The notes under the pieces: generated by a model
Told to the model about the DNA's origin: nothing
The model's database searches: none
What the model saw: the letters and a program-made list of their open reading frames with translations, nothing else
Position numbers and translations under genes: made by a program
Shown here: in pieces, positions 13,177 to 24,675 of the stretch
Layout of the letters: each line of letters opens with the position of its first letter
Position numbering within the stretch: the stretch's first letter is position 1
Assembly (NCBI RefSeq): GCF_933775445.1
Contig: NC_065874.1
Span: forward strand, 16,325,001-16,389,000
DNA: 64,000 bases
Reading direction: 5' to 3'
Source: Argentina anserina
Lineage: Eukaryota; Streptophyta; Magnoliopsida; Rosales; Rosaceae

Positions 13177-16119
13177 GCAGGCTACACTCAGACCATGATT
13201 CTATTGGATGTTCCTGTTGAGCGTTGGTACCTTCTATTATTATGGGTTTGTGAATTCTTTTGCTTATGTTAAACCTTTGTGTATTTCATGTTCTGTTCTG
13301 TTTGTCGAGCTCAAATCGTTTATGAGTTTTTATTCATCTTGGTTATGAGTGTGCGCTATGAGAACGTGCTGATTTGGGCTAGTACAGGTTATTGTTCGTT
13401 TATGATTTATTGAGATTTTGAGATATTGAGTGGTTGAAACCTATATGAAAGTTTGAATTAAGATTGAGATCAGTATAATATATGCCTTTTGGTTCATTGA
13501 AATCGGGGCCATGACTTTGAAATCTGGTTCCAGTACGTCATTCGTCTATTTTGGGTTATCATTTTCCCTCTAGTACATACGTCCTCGTGTGAAAACTTAT
13601 TGTCTGTCTAGGTGATCTCTTAGATGAATTCCTATGTGCGCATTCATGAATTATAGCAGAAACCTAACGACAACAAATGCAAATGGTGGTAAGGGTGGTG
13701 GAATATTTTGTTTCATTGTCTTGTGATATGGTATATTTATATGTTGTAGTTATCATGTACAGACCAGAATGGAGGAGTACTCATGATTTGGTTTCAGGAC
13801 CTTAGAGTAGGCAAGTGGACATGAGACAATGAAGGCTTAATTAGTAAGGGAACCAGAAGATAGTACTTTATTTCTTTATTTGGTTGTATGCAATATGTTT
13901 ACATATATTATAGTTGTGTAGGTGTCTTGGTTTTAACGTTTAGGTTAGTGAGTGTTTGTTGTTCCTAATGCTTAATTGTTCAGATCCTTAATCACAAATA
14001 GCTATCTTCATTTTATTTGGTAAAGTCGTGTGTTTCAGCCCTAACGATTTATATGTAAACTAAAGTGTGAGTTCAATTAGACTCATTGGTCATTGCTTGC
14101 TTAATTAGCAGTTACTCATTTGCATTTATGGATGTTTGGACTTCAAAGTATATAAGATGTGCAAGTTCTGTATGACTGTTCGCTTCTATGCTTTTTCATA
14201 TTATGGGCGGGTAACTCTAAATTTATTTTGCTTAGCTATTTCTATGATGTAATTATAAGTTCAATTCTTTTCTTTAAGTGACGTTTATTTTGAACTTTAC
14301 ATTTGACTGCCTTATGTTTCATACCACTGGAAATGGAAGAAGAAAACAAAATTGTACTATTGTGTCATTACTTGGGCTTGATCATATACTAGATTGAGAA
14401 AATAAAAAGGCACTTATTAATTTAAAGAAGTTGTGGTGAAGGGACAGATGCACGCATATGAAGATGAACCAATGTCCATACTTCATTTTGAAGAGTATAT
14501 CTTCCTTTTCTTGTGTCTTTTTATTTAATTGCACAATTTTGTATTTGTGCTACATGGCTAGGCATTTGTTTATATAATCGTATATGTACATCCTCCAATT
14601 AAGTCAGCAAAGCATCCATGAATCTCAGCTTTCAAGTATTACCCTGACTTGGTTTTCTTCCCTTTCACTATCCTGGATATCTCTATAGATTCTTATGAGC
14701 ATATTTATATGCATGGTGACTTCTATTTATGTTTAAATGACTTTTTATTTATATGATATACATGATCTTGTCTTATGGTTAAGGTTGAAATATTGTTTTT
14801 ATCAGTTAATGATTTTATTGTGGTTGAACAGAGTATGACGTGGAATAAGCATCAAGTATGAGATGAGCTTGAATCCGGTTAGGCCTTGGATAAATAATTA
14901 AGTAGGGATTGTGTGAAAGACCCAAAACCCAATCGGGATTCCACTTAGTACGGGGTATGTTCGGTGGCTTTAATACGAGCAAAAAGTCATAATCGGGAGT
15001 GAATCTGGTTAGACATGTTAAATAATTAAGAAGGGATTGTGTCTCCTTAGTACGGAGTGTACTCGTTGGCCATAATACGAGGTAGTCCGCTTGTTCGGGG
15101 TGTTCTTGATAGTCTTAATTCAAGAAATATTGGGCCTAACTTGGATAAGGTGACGAAAGAAGAGGAAAATGATGGAAAGTTTGGAAGAATTATGGAAATA
15201 TTCGGATTGCAATTCCATTGACTTCTCTTATTTGGGGTTGGGAGGGGTTTTGTTACTTTGTACAATTTCATTAACATATCCTAAAAATCTTCAGGAAATC
15301 AGACAATCACAAGACTGACAAGAGGGATGGTGAACAACACAACCTTTATGCCCTTCAAGGACAATACAAACCCTTCTTATTCTTTCATTTTGACACATAC
15401 CCATTTATGTTTGGCCAATTAGGTATCTATATCTCACTAATCAGGATTTGTTCTACACAAATTGGGTTTTGAGTTTTCTAATCGATACTAGGTTTACTGT
15501 TTGAGGGAACAAAAAGCCCTAAATTGAACTGGAATCTTTACAACAATGGCATGCTTTTAGTTCGTTCCCAAATTTCGTTTCCCGACCCTCAAGCATTCAT
15601 GAATACGTAGTCTTTTTCCGATTTCAAAGGAGAAATGAAGAATAGATGGAGAAATTGAAGAGAAGAAGAATAAAGGAAAAGATCAGTAGAAATAACATAC
15701 CTTCGTCTCTGAAAAGAGATATGAGAGTCAAAGAGGGAGAAGAACTTCACTCCCAAATTTCCAATTCATTTTGAATCCCTAGAAACCATAAACCCCCAAA
15801 TCCCACCATCTCCAAAACCAGTCCTCTCTCTATAATGGAAAATCTTAAACTGCATGGAAAAGATAAGTAGAGACAAGGGAGAGAGATTATGTATGACTAG
15901 AAGGAATAGAAGAATTGAAGCCATCAAATTTGTTTTTCCACGTGTCGATATCTCAGAATAGATCAAGAAAGTCAGGTGGTTTTCTTAGTCAGGAGAAGAT
16001 CTGGATCCTGCAAAACATGCAGTGCTGTTTTCATCATACGTGGTACTCATTTTCTTAAATTGTGGTGCATGTTTAGGGCACGCTCCAGCAGTATTGTAGT
16101 TATGGTGTATGACAACGAC
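13177..16119. other. Unassigned; possible non-coding interior of the truncated retroelement
   Basis: There is no recognisable protein coding. A diverged partial tandem duplication is visible at about 14,870-15,085: both copies contain TTAGTACGG followed by AATACGAG, and both contain AATAATTAAG before AGGGATTGTGT. The left part may be the interior of the LTR element whose PBS lies at 13165, but this cannot be shown without family sequences. Confidence 0.35.
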
Positions 16120-16124
16120 GATTT

Positions 16125-16259
16125 ACTCAAATTGTATCTTAATTAATCTATTACACTTGATTTGTAATCTATATATAAACAACTTAGCCTACCCCCACAA
16201 ATCACAGAGGAACTGTGATTTCCTCCTTCAATCATGCTATTACACTAATCACACTAACA
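16125..16259 (-). repeat. copia 3' LTR (135 bp)
   Basis: On the minus strand it starts TGTTAGTGTGATTAG and ends CAATTTGAGT. It matches the copy at 24529-24670 almost throughout. The end is not the canonical CA, but exact TSDs place the boundary here. Confidence 0.85.
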
Positions 16260-16273
16260 CTCTCCCTCAAGTT
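16260..16273 (-). other. Polypurine tract of the copia element
   Basis: Minus-strand AACTTGAGGGAGAG abuts the 3' LTR and fits the primer site for plus-strand DNA synthesis. Confidence 0.75.
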
Positions 16274-16279
16274 GGTGCA

Positions 16280-17673
16280 TACACATCAATCATGCCCAAC
16301 TTGCTAAGTGAGTCATAAAAAACCTTCTTAAACACTCCTTTTGTGAGTATATCGGCAAGTTGCTCTTCTGTAGGAACAAAAGGAAAATTGATGATCTTCG
16401 CATCTAGCTTCTCTTTTATAAAGTGATGATCGACCTCCACATGTTTTGTACGATCATGTTACACATGATTATGTGAAATATCAATAGCCGCCTTGTTGTC
16501 ACAATACAGCTGCATAGTACACTTAGGCTTAATGCCCAAATCTTATAGCAAATTTCTAAGCCATAACATATCGCATACTCCCTGGGCCATACCTCTGTAT
16601 TATGCCTCAGCACTAGATCAAACTACCACTTTTTGTTTCTTACTCTTCCATGTAAGAAGATTACCCCAAACAAATGTAAAGTACCTGATGTGGATCTCTG
16701 ATCTGTAATATTTCCAGTCCAGTTTGCATCTGTGAAGCCACAAACTTTAAGGATTTTATTATGATTAGAGAACATTATTCCTCTCCCTGGAGCTGACTTC
16801 AACTACCTCAAAATCCTTACAACAGCATCCATGTGGTCCACACTTGGATTATGCATGAACTGACTCACTACACTTACTGCATACACAACATCTGGTCTGG
16901 TATGTGATAAATAAATCAAGCGTCCAACTAGCCTTTGATAACGAGGTTTGTTAGTAGGAACTTGATCTGGATATTCTGTTAACCGATGGTTCTGCTCAAT
17001 AGGAGTATCAATGGGACTGCAATCCAACATACATGTCTCTGTTAGTAGATCAAGGATGTACTTCATTTGACACAGATAGATACCATCACTTCCCCGGGCT
17101 ACCTCAATGCCCAATAAGTACTTGAGTGTACCTAGGTCCTTCATCTTAAACTTTTTGTGGCTAGCTGTTTCTGTAATCTATCCACCTCAATAAATCATTA
17201 CCAGTAACTACCATATCATCAACATATATAATTAGGGCTGTTACCTTCCCTTGTTGATGTCTGAGAAATAACGTGTGGTCTGAATTACTCTGTCTGTAGT
17301 CAATTTTTCTCATGAATTGTGAGAATCTTCCAAACCAAGCACGATGTGACTGTTTAAGACCATACAAAGACTTTCTCAATCTGTAAACAAAGTTACTTTG
17401 AAAAGAGGCCACATATCCAGGCGGAAGATTCATGTACACTTCCTTTGTAAGTTCTCTATGAAGGAAAGCATTCTTAACATCAAACTGTCTGAGTGGCAAG
17501 TTTAAGCTAGCAGTAAAAGAGAGCAATACGCGAATAGTGTTTATCTTTGCAATAGGTGCAAATGTCTCATCATAGTCTGTGTCATATGTTTGGGTGAACC
17601 CTTTTGCTACTAGATGTGCTTTATACCAGCTCATTGACCCAACTAAGGTTAGATCATGCAATTTAAGTTCCAA
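16280..17673 (-). pseudogene. copia reverse transcriptase and RNase H remnant
   Basis: Minus-strand frames carry clear copia RT signatures: YKAHLVAKGFTQTYDTDYDE, then LRQFDVKNAFLHRELTKEVY, LRKSLYGLKQSHRAWF and IIYVDDMVVTG (YVDD catalytic box), followed by LKYLLGIEVA. After about 16,800 the RNase H domain is readable only in broken frames (GFTDANWTGNITDQRSTSG at about 16,730). Stops and frameshifts occur near 17,160 and 16,800 and within RNase H. The 5' part of RT upstream of the YKAHLVAKGF motif, and the integrase-RT linker, are missing where foreign LTR sequence joins near 17,650. Confidence 0.9.
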
Positions 17674-17689
17674 ATCAGTAACCTATATG

Positions 17690-19780
17690 CATAGACACTT
17701 AACACATTCAATTCTTGCCACTCGGCTTCATTGAAATCTAACATGTTCATCTTACCATACAATCCCAAAGCCATGCATATCGAATTCATCAAGTATGTCA
17801 CCTACTTAACCCCTAATCATGCAATTTCGAAAATCATATAGAAAAGAATAAACATGTTCATAGCATAAGTCTTTAATCCAACAACCTAAATATCATGCTA
17901 CAATCGCATACATAACACTTAGGAATCGAAATTGTTCATACATAGTACACGGCAGAAACCAAAAACAGAAAATCCATAAAACCAAAACATAAATTCGAAT
18001 CTTTATATAAATTGAATCAAGTAGCTATTTCATAGACAAAATTGAAACAAGATTACACTACACAAATCGCATACTCATCCAAGAACAAGAAAACCAAAAA
18101 CCGAATTGAAACAAAGAAAGAATCATGGTTACACTTTATCAATCAATCGATTCTACAAGGTGTAGCCAAGACTTCTAGGGGAATGGAACCTCTTCTCAAT
18201 CGTGCTTGAAGGCTATAGATGAAGGTGAAGAATGGTGTAATCGGGTTTAGGATTTCTTGGAAGGGTGAGAGATTGATTTGGCAGAGCTATGGCTTGTGCT
18301 TGTGTGCAAGGTTGATCATCATTTTATGTGGAAATGAGGTGCTCTATATAGAGTAAGAAACCCAAGGGAGGATGGTCACAAAGTCCACAAAGTTGAAACC
18401 AAATTGGTTGAGGTTTCCTAGATTCGGCAGATCTGACCTTTGTCCCTTGTTGTGGCCATAACTTTCTCTAGAAAATAGATATTGAGATGATTCCAACTGG
18501 CAATTTCAACTAGACTTCCGTGGCTTTTCATCCATATATCATGCACTTTCTCAGTCATTCTGAGCTGTCCAGGGGAGCACGTCAAAGTTGGATGATCTGC
18601 AGTGCCAGAATTCTGATTTCTATAAGGATTGCATATCTTTTGCATTAATTGCATATCTTCTTCCTCCTTTAATGCTGATTTCTTTTGCACAAATTTCTTC
18701 CTTTGAATTAGGGAGGCAGCAAAAGTCTTAATTGTTGCAGCCATGTTTGATTTTTCTTACCTCTCCTCATTAAATTTGCTGCATGTCTTCTTTGACTTTC
18801 TTGCCTCTTCTCATTTAATTTGCTGCATGCCTTCTTTGACATTCTTTGGTGCAGGGATTTATGGACATTCTGATACATATTTGTGCTCTATATGCAGGAG
18901 GAACAAAGTCCCAAGTTTCCCTCATAGCCCTTGGATCAAAACCAAATCAATGGCTGAGATAATTCTGCCGAGTTCACTAGACCTCCGATCAATGATTCGG
19001 TCATATCTCCCTGTAGGAATAAGATATTGATTTGATTCCAAATCCTACATAAACTAGACTCAAAATCATTTTTATCCATATAAGGTACGTCTTCTAACGC
19101 AATCGGAGCTATCCAGGGGAGCCCGTCGAAGTTGGACTACAAATCTTAACAGCATTTTCATTCTTGCATGAATTGGGCTTTTAAGTGTATCTTCTTCTCT
19201 TTCCTTGTGGAACTAGGATTTTTTTCGTTTTCTAACATGGATTTGTATTTCCTAATAAGAATAAGTATATTAGAAACAAAGAAATACGCAAAGATGAATC
19301 CTACTCGAACAAGGAAACATATATCAACAAGGATTCTTAACACTTAGCACGATTTCATCATCAATTCACTTATAATTGATATAAGCTCTACCTAAACAAT
19401 TATTCTTACAAAAGAAACTAAAACATACTAAATAAGAGGTAACAAAGAGTAAGAATAGGGCATAATCACATTAAGAACGTCACACTTTGTGCTCCTATCA
19501 ACAACCCCATACTTAAGCTTTGCTAGTCCCTTAGCAAACACTAGAAAAGGGAAACAAAAACATAAAATAAAAATCAATATAACTAAACTAATGACTCAAC
19601 TATAATGCCTTCAACATTCTGTCTCAGAGATCTTCAAACTCATAGCATCAAGAATAACACTTAATCGAAATAGATAGAATGAATTCAATGGTTAATAAAC
19701 ATGAGATCTCGCATAACAAGTAAGACATGGCAGAAACATAGGTGATTGTAAGCTCAACATGTTCAAAACAAGTTCAAATT
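17690..19780 (-). mobile_element. Truncated long LTR plus 3' interior of another retroelement, inside copia pol
   Basis: On the minus strand, 19500 downward begins TGATAGGAGCACAAAG and is homologous to the solo LTR at 22208-24395 over about 1.5 kb, in the opposite orientation. Directly upstream on the minus strand (19501-19514) is AAGTATGGGGTTGT, a PPT-like sequence, followed back to about 19,780 by non-coding sequence typical of the 3' interior of such elements. It is therefore a fragment, not a solo LTR. The far end near 17,690 lacks the terminal sequence of the other copy. No target duplication was found, and roughly 100 residues of copia coding are missing at the junction, so a rearrangement or deletion accompanied it. 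Confidence 0.65.
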
Positions 19781-21468
19781 CAACTCACAAGGGATATGCA
19801 CTCCGAATATTTTCTCTCAAGAACATGGCATATGACTGGAGATCCAGAATCATCCGGTGGTGGCTGTGTAGCTGACACATTGGTAATCTCAATTGAACCG
19901 CTCACCATATCTACTGGCTTACTTGTCTCCCCCTCTCCATGATACAGTTCTTCAAAATATGAATTCTCCCCCTGAAGAGCAGTATCGGAAGAGGCAAAAT
20001 TGCTCATGACCTCAAAGAAAGTAACATCCATAGTGACATAGTACTTCCTGGTAGGTGAATGATAGCACTGGTACCCTTTCTGATGTCCTCCATACCCAAA
20101 AAACACATATTTAACTGCCCGGGCATCTAATTTAGACCGCTGATGTTTTGGAAGATGGACAAAAGCAACACAACCGAAAACACGGACATGAAGATTATGA
20201 AAACAGGGTAATGATACATGAGATGCAAGCACCTCATATGGAACTTTTCCCTGAAGAACACGAGAGAGAAGACGATTAATGAGGTGGCCATAAGTTATGA
20301 CAACATCACCCCAAAGGCACTTAGGCATATGGGCACTAAAAAGAATGCACCGAGCCATATCAAGTAAATGACGATTTTTCCTTTCAGAAACTCCATTCTG
20401 CTCAGGTGTGTAAGGACACGTTGTTTGATGAACAATTCTGTGCGTGTTAAAGAACTCCTGAAAGACATGATGCATATATTCCCCTCATTATCAGACCGAA
20501 GAACTCTAATTGTGGCATTATATTGTGTTTGAACAGTGGTATAGAAGGCTTGAAAAGCCGGAAAAACCTCATATTTAGTTTTGACGAGAACAACCCAAGA
20601 AAGATGGGTGCAATCATCAATAAATGACACATAATACCGCATCTCTGACACAAATAGACTCTTTAGAGGGTCCCCAAACATCAGAATGAATTAATTCAAA
20701 AGGAAGAAGACGTTTATTAGAATTACTAGGGGAATATGTAGATCGATGACTCTTGCCCAAAACACATGTCTCACAATGTAAAATTGACTCATCCACATTA
20801 ATAAACAAAGTAGGCATAGATTTTTTCATAACACTAAAAAATTGATGCCCTAAGTGACGATACTGTAACCAAACTTCACTTAGCTTGTCAGAAGTGGAGA
20901 TTAAAGCGGTTCAAAACGGTGCCCCTGGTTTATCCCCCGCATATGTCTGATCAAGATGAAACAACCGGCCCCTTAGATACCCCCGACCAATTAACTCCTC
21001 GGTGAGAAGATTCTGAAATATCACATACATAGGAAAAAATGTCACAAAACACTTAGCGTCAGTGTTCAATTGGGGAACATATATCAAATGATGAGATAAA
21101 GCAGGTACATAGAGCACATTGTGAAACTCTATTGTGGGAGTAATACGAACTGACCCTTTTCCTAATACGGGGAATGCCTCACCATTAGCATTAGTAACAT
21201 AGGGTACTGGTGGAGAAGACAATACGGTAAAATAAGATTTGTCATAAGTCATATGATTAGATGCACCAGAATCAATAATCCATGTATCAAAACCAACAAA
21301 GTTAGAAATATTTAAACCCATACTAATGGATGCGATAGGCATTGCGCCTCCTGCTGTGTGATGATCATGTCCAACCAGACCATAGATTTCTGGTTCGTGG
21401 ACGAATTGAATGTGAGAACTCTCTGTGTCGTCTCCAAAAACCATTGAAAATGAAAATGAAAAACACAA
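19780..21468 (-). pseudogene. copia protease and integrase remnant
   Basis: Reading the minus strand from 21468: the protease motif DTWIIDSGASNHMTYDKSYF; a GAG-pre-integrase and zinc-binding region (LHCETCVLGKSHRSTYSPS, about 20,740-20,790); the integrase core around ELIHSDVWGPSKES and VSFIDDCTHLSWV; then TCPYTPEQNGVSERKNRHLL and the copia motif VFGCVAFVHLPKHQRSKLDA. The reading frame shifts near 20,911, 20,640 and 20,460. Coding stops near 19,780, where unrelated LTR-element sequence begins. In an intact element these domains process the polyprotein and insert the cDNA. Confidence 0.9.
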
Positions 21469-21489
21469 TAGGATTAAAAGCGAAGTTGA

Positions 21490-22202
21490 ACCTGTCTTGG
21501 GTGCACCTGCACTGTCGGTGAACCTACACTGACAACCAAGATAATAGAATTCGGGTCTCCGGGTCTGGTCGAATTCGGGTCTCCGGGTCGGTCGAATCCG
21601 GGTCTGGGTCGGGTCGAGTGGATAAGGGTCAGGTCGGGTCGGATTTTTGCCGAAATCTTTTCGCCGTCGCGCTCCTCTTCTTTTTCACCAGAGCTTCAAG
21701 GATCGACGGCGGCAGCACCGGGACGAGAGTCCACGTCTTTGGGTATGAAGCCGACGGCGGGTTCGACTTCAGAAAGGACGGGTCAGCATCGTTGCGGGTC
21801 AGCCCAGGGCTGTCGTCGTTCGCCGAGGTTCCGAGCAGCGGAGGGCGGGTCACGGGCTTCAAAGGTTAGAAAAAATTTTCTCCTCTCCTTGTCCGGCAGC
21901 AAGCTTCATTGTCGTCGTCGGACAGTGCTTTATTTATGTCCATGTGCTTGTGGGGCAGAGACTGGAGACCGAGCAGCCACGGCGGGCGGGTCGCGGAGGT
22001 GTCGAGCAGCAGCGGCGGGCGGGTCGCGGAGGTGTCGAGCAACAGCGGCGGGCGGATCGCGGAGGTGCCGAGCAGAAGTGATGATCACGGCTTGAATGAG
22101 CTCGGATGGTTTGAAGGAGCAGTGACGGCTTGAAGGAGCAGTGGGAAGCTGGTACAATGAACGATGATAGCTTCCCTATGAGAACACGGCTTTGCTCACT
22201 GG
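21490..22202 (-). other. GC-rich segment in the copia gag position
   Basis: This 0.7-kb stretch lies between the PBS side and protease, where copia gag should be. It is much GC-richer than the flanks, has repeated CGGGTC motifs near 21,550-21,640 and a 33-bp tandem repeat. None of its translations shows a copia gag (UBN2-type) or CCHC zinc knuckle. It may be diverged leader or gag sequence or captured foreign DNA; I cannot tell which. Confidence 0.45.
21972..22070 (+). repeat. Three copies of a 33-bp GC-rich repeat
   Basis: Three adjacent 33-bp units (21972-22004, 22005-22037, 22038-22070) share the core GGCGGGCGGGTCGCGGAGGT with a few substitutions. The period is a multiple of three, so every frame repeats. 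Confidence 0.95.
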
Positions 22203-22207
22203 ATTAG

Positions 22208-24395
22208 TTATAGGAGCACAAAGTGTGACGTTCTTAATGCGTTTATGCCCTATTCTTACTCTTTGTTACCTCTTATTTAGTATGTTTTAGTTTCTTTTGT
22301 ATGAATAATTGTTTAGGTAGAGCTTATATCAATTATAAGTGAATTGATGATGAAATCGTGCTAAGTGTTAAGAATCCTTGTTGATATATGTTTCCTTGTT
22401 CGAGTAGGATTCATGCTTTCGTATTTCTTTGTTTCTAACGTACTTATTCTTATTAGGAAATACCAATCCATATTTGAGAAGGAAAGCTTCCTAGTTCCAC
22501 AAGGAAAAAGGAGAAGAAGATTTGCACTTAAAAGCCCAATCAATGCAAGAATGAAAATGCTGTCAAGATTCGTAGTCCAACTTCGACGGGCTCCCCTGGA
22601 TAGCTCCGATCGAGTTAGAAGACGTACCTTATATGGACAAAAAGCTGTGTGAGTCTAGTTTATGTAGGATTTGGAATCAAATCAATATCTTATTCCTACA
22701 GGGAGATATGACCGAATCATTGCTCGGAGGTCCAGTGAACTCCGCGGAATTATCTCAGCCGTTGATTTGCTTTTGATCCAAGGGCTATGAGGGAAACTTG
22801 GGACTTTGTTCCTCCTGCATATAGAGCACAAATATTTATCAGAATGTCCATAAATCCCTGCACCAAAGAATGTCAAAGAAGGCATGCAGCAAATTAAATG
22901 ACAAGAGACAAGAAAGTCAAAGAAGGCATGCAGCAAATTTAATGAGGAGAGGTAAGAAAAATCAAACATGGCTGCAACAAATAAGACTTTTGCTGCCTCC
23001 CTAATTCAAAGGAAGAAATTTGTGCAAAAGAAATCAGCATTAAAGGAGGAAGAAGATATGCAATCCTTATAGAAATCAGAATTCTGGCACTGCAGATCAT
23101 CCAACTTTGACGAGCTCCCCTGTACAGCTCAGAATGACTGAGAAAGTGCATGATATATGGATGAAAAGCCACGGAAGTCTAGTTGAAATTGCCAGTTGGA
23201 ATCATCTCAATATCTATTTTCTAGAGAAAGTTATGGCCACAACAAGGGACAAAGGTCAGATCTGCCGAATCTAGGAAACCTCAACCAATTTGGTTTCAAC
23301 TTTGTGGACTTTGTGGCCATCCTCCCTTGGGTTTCTTCCTCTATATATAGCACCTCAATTCCACAGAAAAAGATCATCAACCTTGCTCACAAGACTAGCC
23401 AAAGCTCTGCCTTAAACACTACTCATCATCCTCAAAGCCATTCAAGGCGAAAACACCATCTTCCCTTCATTCCATTCGATCCAAAGCGCTACGCCTCGGA
23501 TTGCCATTCAAGTTGAAGCCGTGCTGCCTTGTTTTAATACCGCTAAGGAGATTTACAAAGTGTAACTCGTTACTTCTTCACACTTATGTTTTCGGTTTGG
23601 ATTCTTTGTGTGATGTTGTGTTTATGTTTTTGGCTAGTTCCGAATTTGTGGAATACTCTCATGTAGTTTACGATTTTGCAAGATGTTATAAAGTAGTTCT
23701 GATTTTGTTGTCTATGATTTCTATGTAGATATCGTGAGTTTATAATTCAATGATTTAATGATTCTCTTTCTTGGGCGTTAACTATATGTGATTCAAGGCG
23801 CTAAGTTAGTTTTGCATATAGGATTCTTAAGTGTTTTTGATAACTTGTTAAAGTAAGTGACATGCTTGACTTGTTAGTAATCACTAGGAATTAACCATGA
23901 TCCGTTTGTTATCTAAGATGCGCTAAGTAATTAGATAAGAGATGAATCAATGAAGTGGTAAGATTGAGAAAGACATGTTATCTTGTAATTTCTAAGCGCT
24001 AAGATAGGATTACAAGGCCATGTTTCGAGTTAGGGATGCGCTAAGTAACCTAGTTCGGCATTAGGTTGTTGTTTGTTCACTCAATACTTGTCCGCTAAGG
24101 CTCGGTGTTTGCATAGGATGAGATTATGATTTTGAAGCTACTTGTGACGATTTGTTTGGTGATGTTTATGTGTTGGCTAGTTGATCACATGTATATATTA
24201 GTTTAGGTTTTATTTTCTGTTTTTATATCTCAATCCGAACCTATATCAAACCTTTTAAACTCTTATGAATTCGTTGTTAAATGTTTGTGATTCTTTACCC
24301 TGGTTGGATCCCCGGTTTGTGAACGATACCCTCTTGCTTTATACTACTAACGTGCTTACAGGGTTAATATTGATCTCGAGTAATCGAATCGATCA
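22208..24395 (+). mobile_element. Solo LTR (2,188 bp) inserted in the copia element
   Basis: The 5-bp duplication ATTAG flanks it (22203-22207 and 24396-24400). It starts TTATAGGAGCACAAAG, where the related copy at 19500 begins TGATAGG, implying a mutated TG start. It ends GAATCGATCA. A TATATATAG-type box lies at about 23,342-23,350. No gag or pol is present, so it is a solo LTR formed after insertion into the copia leader/gag region. It is in opposite orientation to the fragment at 17690-19780. Confidence 0.8.
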
Positions 24396-24514
24396 ATTAG
24401 CTGATGCATGGCCACCAGTGAAGGGCAGAGGACGTCGTCTGCGAAAAAATGGAGAAGGTGCAGTTCCACGCAAAAACGCAGTGGAAACCCAGGAAAAAAC
24501 AGAGCTCCAAAAAA

Positions 24515-24528
24515 GTGTTCTGATACCA
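24515..24528 (-). other. Primer-binding site of the copia element
   Basis: Minus-strand TGGTATCAGAACAC directly follows the 5' LTR and resembles the tRNA-Met primer-binding site used by plant copia elements. Confidence 0.8.
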
Positions 24529-24670
24529 ACTCAAATTGTATCTTAATTAATTTGTTACACTTGATTTGTAATCTATATATAAACAACTTAGCCTACCCTC
24601 ACAAATCACGGAGGAAATCATGCCCGTGATTTCCTCCTTCAATCATGCTATTACACTAATCACGCTAACA
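24529..24670 (-). repeat. copia 5' LTR (142 bp)
   Basis: It matches the 3' LTR at 16125-16259 apart from about six substitutions and a 7-bp indel (within AAATCATGCCCGTGATT on the plus strand). A TATATATAAAC-type box is present (TATATATAG on the minus strand). Confidence 0.87.
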
Positions 24671-24675
24671 GATTT

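Larger units (their letters stand above)
16125..24670 (-). mobile_element. Composite Ty1/copia retrotransposon
   Basis: The 5-bp duplication GATTT flanks the unit exactly (16120-16124 and 24671-24675). Both ends carry the same short LTR (135 and 142 bp). On the minus strand the order is 5' LTR, PBS, GC-rich segment, protease, integrase, reverse transcriptase, RNase H, PPT and 3' LTR, the Ty1/copia order. The 8.5-kb span far exceeds a normal copia element of 4.5-5.5 kb, because foreign LTR sequence occupies 22208-24395 and about 17690-19780. All reading frames are damaged and a recognisable gag is absent, so the element is dead. The LTRs differ by about six substitutions and one 7-bp indel, indicating an older insertion than the chromovirus at 46.3 kb. 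Confidence 0.87.

Noticed and set aside
18743..19030. 95-codon open frame nearly identical to one at 22682-22969
   Set aside because: The similarity is explained by the two inverted copies of the same LTR; the frame is antisense to LTR direction and resembles no known protein.
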